Position numbers and translations under genes: made by a program
Shown: one piece after another, positions 61,541 to 64,000 of the stretch
Position numbering within the stretch: the stretch's first letter is position 1
Layout of the letters: each line of letters opens with the position of its first letter
Notes under the pieces: generated by a model
The model's input: the letters and a program-made list of their open reading frames with translations, nothing else
Databases searched by the model: none
Told to the model about the DNA's origin: nothing
Origin: Halobaculum saliterrae
GTDB taxonomy: Archaea; Halobacteriota; Halobacteria; Halobacteriales; Haloferacaceae
Assembly: GCF_009831625.1 (NCBI RefSeq)
Contig: NZ_WUUS01000001.1
Coordinates: 496,301-560,300, forward strand
Direction: 5' to 3'
Length of the DNA stretch: 64,000 nucleotides

Positions 61541-62128
61541 CTACTCCTCGGGAAGCTCGACCGTCACGGTGCCGTCGTCGGTGAGATCGATCACGACGTC
61601 GAACAGCTCGCGGAACCGTCGGATCTCGTCGTCGTCGTGGACCTCCCGCGAGAGGTGGAACAGCCCGACCGCGTCGTACTCCCCGAGCAGGTCGAGCATT
61701 CGACCCGTGGCGTCGTGGACGCCGTCGACGTCGGCGTAGTAGGCGAGTTCGGTGAGCGAGTCGACGCTGATCCGCCGTTTCCCGGCGTGGGCGGCGAGGA
61801 AGCTCTCCACCTGCGCGACGACGCCGTCGAGGTCGTCGGGCGCGGCGACGTAGTGGAAGTGATCGGAGCTGCGCCTCGAGTAGCCCCGCTCGACGGAGAT
61901 CGTATCGAGGATCTCGGCGCGCGACTCGTCCACGTCGTAGTGTTCGAGCTTCTGTTCGACCTCCCGGGCGGTGGTTCGCGTGGAGACGACGAGGAAGTTG
62001 TCGGTGTCGGCCTTCAGGAAGTCCGTGTCGATGCGATCGGTCTCGCCGATGCTCGGATGCAGAAGCAGCACCCCGGTTCCGCCGGGGATCGTCGTGTCGA
62101 CGTCGCCGACGGCGAGCGTGTAGTCCAT
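61541..62128 (-). CDS. RecA/KaiC-like protein lacking an obvious P loop
   Basis: 195-residue protein with a RecA-like strand order: VLLLHPSIGETDRIDTDFLK at the usual P-loop place, FLVVSTRTTAREVEQKLEHYDV, then RRISVDSLTELAYYADVDGVHDATGRMLDLL in the Walker-B region. The GxxxxGK[ST] loop is absent (PGGTGVLLLHPSIGE instead), so ATP binding is doubtful. Haloarchaea have many such degenerate KaiC-like proteins, some linked to signalling. Convergent with the gene at 60634. Confidence 0.75.
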   Translation of the reverse strand: MDYTLAVGDVDTTIPGGTGVLLLHPSIGETDRIDTDFLKADTDNFLVVSTRTTAREVEQKLEHYDVDESRAEILDTISVERGYSRRSSDHFHYVAAPDDLDGVVAQVESFLAAHAGKRRISVDSLTELAYYADVDGVHDATGRMLDLLGEYDAVGLFHLSREVHDDDEIRRFRELFDVVIDLTDDGTVTVELPEE

Positions 62129-62220
62129 GTCCCAGACAGCGACCGCTCGAACTTAAATTCCGCTGCGCCCCCGACTCCGCCGGCCGTTCAGTCCTTGACC
62201 AGTCGAACCGTCCCGACGCT

Positions 62221-62290
62221 CAGAACTCGGATCGACACTCAGAACTCGGATCGACACTCAGAACTCGGATCGACACTCAGAACTCGGCTT
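62221..62290. repeat. 19-bp tandem repeat over the lysC stop codon
   Basis: CAGAACTCGGATCGACACT is repeated three times (62221-62277), with a partial fourth copy at 62278-62290. The last copy contains the final codons and stop of aspartate kinase (GAG TTC TGA on the minus strand), so the gene's 3' end has been copied downstream. Confidence 0.93.
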
Positions 62291-63458
62291 GGACGATCTC
62301 GAGCACCTCTTCCCGGTCGTCCCAGGAGACGAAGATGGCGACGGAGGTGGCGGAGGTGATGATGTCGTGGACGTTGATCCCGGCCTCCGCGATCGGGCCG
62401 ACGATGTCCGAGACGACGCCGGAGCGGTTCGGGAGCTCCCCGCCCATGACGCGGATGACGGCGTATTCGCCCTCCGTACTGACCGAGGACAGCGAGCCGT
62501 CGCCGACGACGACCTCGTCGTGGAGCGCCGCCTCCGCGCGGTCCGAGGCTCCCGTGTCGACGTAGAACGTCACCGAGTCCATCCCGGAGGCGACGGCGTC
62601 GATGTTGATCTCCTGTTGACGGAGCGCCTCCGAGAGGTCCGCCAGGATCCCGGGCCGGTTGCGGATCGCGCGTCCGGCGACGGTGATGCACGACAGCGGA
62701 TCCTCGCGCATGTCTATGAGGTTCTCGAAGGTCCCCTCGATCCGGGTGCCGCCGCCGAGGAGGTCGCCGTGCTGGTAGTGGACGACGCGCACGTCGAGGT
62801 CCTCGTCCTTGTACACGAGCGCGGACGGCGCGATCACCTCGGCGCCGCGGAACGAGAGGTTCCGCAGCTCGTCGACGGTGATGCTCGCGACGTTGCGCGC
62901 GCCCTCGACGACGTGCGGGTCCCCGGTCATGACGCCCTCCACGTCGGTGACGATGACGACCTCGTCGGCGTCCATGTACTTCCCGAGCATCACCGCGGTC
63001 GTGTCCGATCCGCCGCGGCCGAGCGTGGTCACCCCCCCGTCGATGGTCTGGGCGAGAAAGCCCGTGATGACCGGAACGACGCCGTCCATCTTCGCGGCCA
63101 ACGCGGCGGCGCGCTCGCTCGTGGCCTCGACGTCGACCTCGCCGACCTCGTCGGTGATGACGGGCCACTCGTCGCGCCCCGGTTCGAGGAACATCGCGTT
63201 CACGCCGCGGGCGGCCAGCGCCGCCTTCAGCATGCGAACGGAGGTTCGCTCCCCCATCGAGACGATCTCGGCGCGGTCCTTGTCGCCGACCTCGAAGGTG
63301 ATCTCGTCGAGGAGGTCGTCGGTGGTCGACCCCATCGCGCTCGCGACGACGGCGATCTCGTGGCCCTGTTCGACGGCCGCGGCGATGGAGTCGGCCGCCC
63401 GCTCCACGCGGTCGCCCGAGCCGAGCGAGGTGCCGCCAAACTTGGCGACGACGCGCAT
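62277..63458 (-). CDS. lysC: aspartate kinase
   Basis: 393-residue enzyme phosphorylating aspartate, first step toward threonine, methionine, lysine and (through IlvA in this window) isoleucine. The N-terminal kinase domain has VVAKFGGTSLGSG, SMGERTSVRML, TTLGRGGSDTTAVMLG and DEVVIVTDVEGVMTGDP. Two C-terminal ACT domains (from SCITVAGRAIRNRPGILADL and YAVIRVMGGELPNRSGVV) indicate feedback control by an amino acid. The start is MRVVAKFGG. A TATA-like AGCGTTAAACG lies about 80 nt upstream. The stop sits in a 19-bp repeat. The gap 63459-63763 has two CGTCGACGACAC repeats and no credible gene. Confidence 0.96.
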   Translation of the reverse strand: MRVVAKFGGTSLGSGDRVERAADSIAAAVEQGHEIAVVASAMGSTTDDLLDEITFEVGDKDRAEIVSMGERTSVRMLKAALAARGVNAMFLEPGRDEWPVITDEVGEVDVEATSERAAALAAKMDGVVPVITGFLAQTIDGGVTTLGRGGSDTTAVMLGKYMDADEVVIVTDVEGVMTGDPHVVEGARNVASITVDELRNLSFRGAEVIAPSALVYKDEDLDVRVVHYQHGDLLGGGTRIEGTFENLIDMREDPLSCITVAGRAIRNRPGILADLSEALRQQEINIDAVASGMDSVTFYVDTGASDRAEAALHDEVVVGDGSLSSVSTEGEYAVIRVMGGELPNRSGVVSDIVGPIAEAGINVHDIITSATSVAIFVSWDDREEVLEIVQAEF

Positions 63459-63763
63459 CAGACGCGCACCCCTACGCGAGGCGATCGGTGAACATCGGCG
63501 TGTCGGTGGTTCATGGCGCCCGGTAGCACGGGTTCGCGTTTAACGCTGTCCTCTCTCGCAATGGTCGCCGCGGGAACGTCGACGATAACGACCACACTCC
63601 GTCGACGACACGGCTCCGCCTCGTCGACGACACAGCCCGGACCCGTCGGCGATCGGACGGGAGCGGTGTCGTGTGCCGTCCACCGAGGGATGTCGTCGCG
63701 GGGTGTCGTGGTCTCGCCCGCCGTCGTCGGGGGAGTTTTCACACCCGATGCCGACGGAGGGGT

Positions 63764-64000
63764 ATGGTCGGCCGGAACAGACGGTACGCGTTCGCGGACT
63801 CCGCCCAGCAGATCGTCGGCGGGTTCCTCCTCGCGGGGCCGTTCGTCGTCACCGAGGAGGTGTGGGTGCTCGCGGGGAGCATGGAGTGGTTCCAGGCTCT
63901 CGGCACCGTCGCCATCGTCCTGGGGATCGGCTACGGCGCGCTGTACAAGGCCGACGACGACCGGGATCCCGACCGGGAGGCGGAGGTCGCCGGGGTCCCC
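63764..64000 (+). CDS. DUF2391-like integral membrane protein, 3' truncated
   Basis: Start of a membrane protein that runs off the window; 79 residues are visible. After MVGRNRRYAFADSAQQIVGG come two hydrophobic helices (FLLAGPFVVTEEVWVLAG, and TVAIVLGIGYGALY) followed by an acidic stretch (DDDRDPDREAE). The pattern SAQQIVGGFLLAGPFVVTEEV is that of the DUF2391/TIGR02587 family. A TATA-like GTTTTCAC about 30 nt upstream supports this ATG. Confidence 0.72.
   Translation, partial: MVGRNRRYAFADSAQQIVGGFLLAGPFVVTEEVWVLAGSMEWFQALGTVAIVLGIGYGALYKADDDRDPDREAEVAGVP

Noticed and set aside
63458-63742. 94-residue minus-strand frame upstream of lysC
   Set aside because: The peptide is low in acidic residues and rich in Pro/Arg/Thr, unlike real genes here, and it runs into the lysC start region.

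Overview
The window is a stretch of haloarchaeal (class Halobacteria) chromosome. It is very GC-rich, and its proteins are strongly acidic with Asp/Glu-rich linkers. Many genes look leaderless, with a TATA-like box about 25-30 nt before the start codon. The marker genes are archaeal: thermosome, PriL, Orc1/Cdc6, PolD small subunit, RfcC, Hjc, CetZ, Sec11 and archaetidylserine decarboxylase. A member of the Haloferacales (Halorubrum-like) is plausible, but the sequence alone does not prove the genus.

Layout. 1-9.1 kb: the 3' part of a thermosome gene, an FAD-dependent oxidase, small zinc-ribbon, membrane and HTH genes, a DUF4397 Tat protein, a zinc alcohol dehydrogenase, an acetyltransferase and a TrkH potassium transporter. 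9.1-9.5 kb: tRNA-Arg(CCG) with a partial copy of its 3' end nearby. 9.6-17.2 kb: ferredoxin, 6-phosphogluconate dehydrogenase, M29 aminopeptidase, PriL, a SWIM protein, Hjc, and a translationally coupled rfcC-asd pair. 17.4-20.4 kb: a DoxX pair and a repeat-built DUF4382 lipoprotein. 20.5-25.3 kb: RNase Z, a large DUF460 nuclease-like coiled-coil protein, an 80-bp tandem repeat, and threonine deaminase carrying a related in-frame insert. 25.3-30.3 kb: a 2-oxoacid dehydrogenase operon (E1 alpha, E1 beta, E2), with lipoyl synthase just upstream on the same strand. 30.5-42.9 kb: MATE exporter, UvrB, CetZ, a SpoIIM-fusion membrane protein, a PAS histidine kinase, two divergent rhodaneses and an AI-2E-type membrane protein. 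42.9-47.1 kb: a thiamine-type ABC importer with overlapping genes. 47.2-51 kb: a second DoxX, a methyltransferase, an old-yellow-enzyme homologue and a lipoprotein.

The centre of interest is 51-58.5 kb, which looks like a main chromosomal replication origin (oriC1 type). PolD small subunit, signal peptidase and Orc1/Cdc6 lie on one side. The oapA-oapB-oapC operon lies on the other. Between them is a 1.2-kb gene-free region where two long, G-tailed origin-recognition-box (ORB) motifs face each other across an AT-rich segment. Further ORB-like motifs lie inside the coding sequences of polD1, orc1 and oapC, always in low-complexity linkers. One isolated motif lies about 30 kb away at 23.9 kb. 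58.5-64 kb holds a 19-bp repeat array, a second MATE exporter, a 29-residue membrane peptide gene, two uncharacterised haloarchaeal genes, aspartate kinase and the start of a DUF2391-like membrane protein.

A second recurring theme is small tandem duplications that cover the stop codon of a gene (17.4, 23.5, 49.1 and 62.3 kb). Family assignments come from reading motifs by eye. No database search was run.
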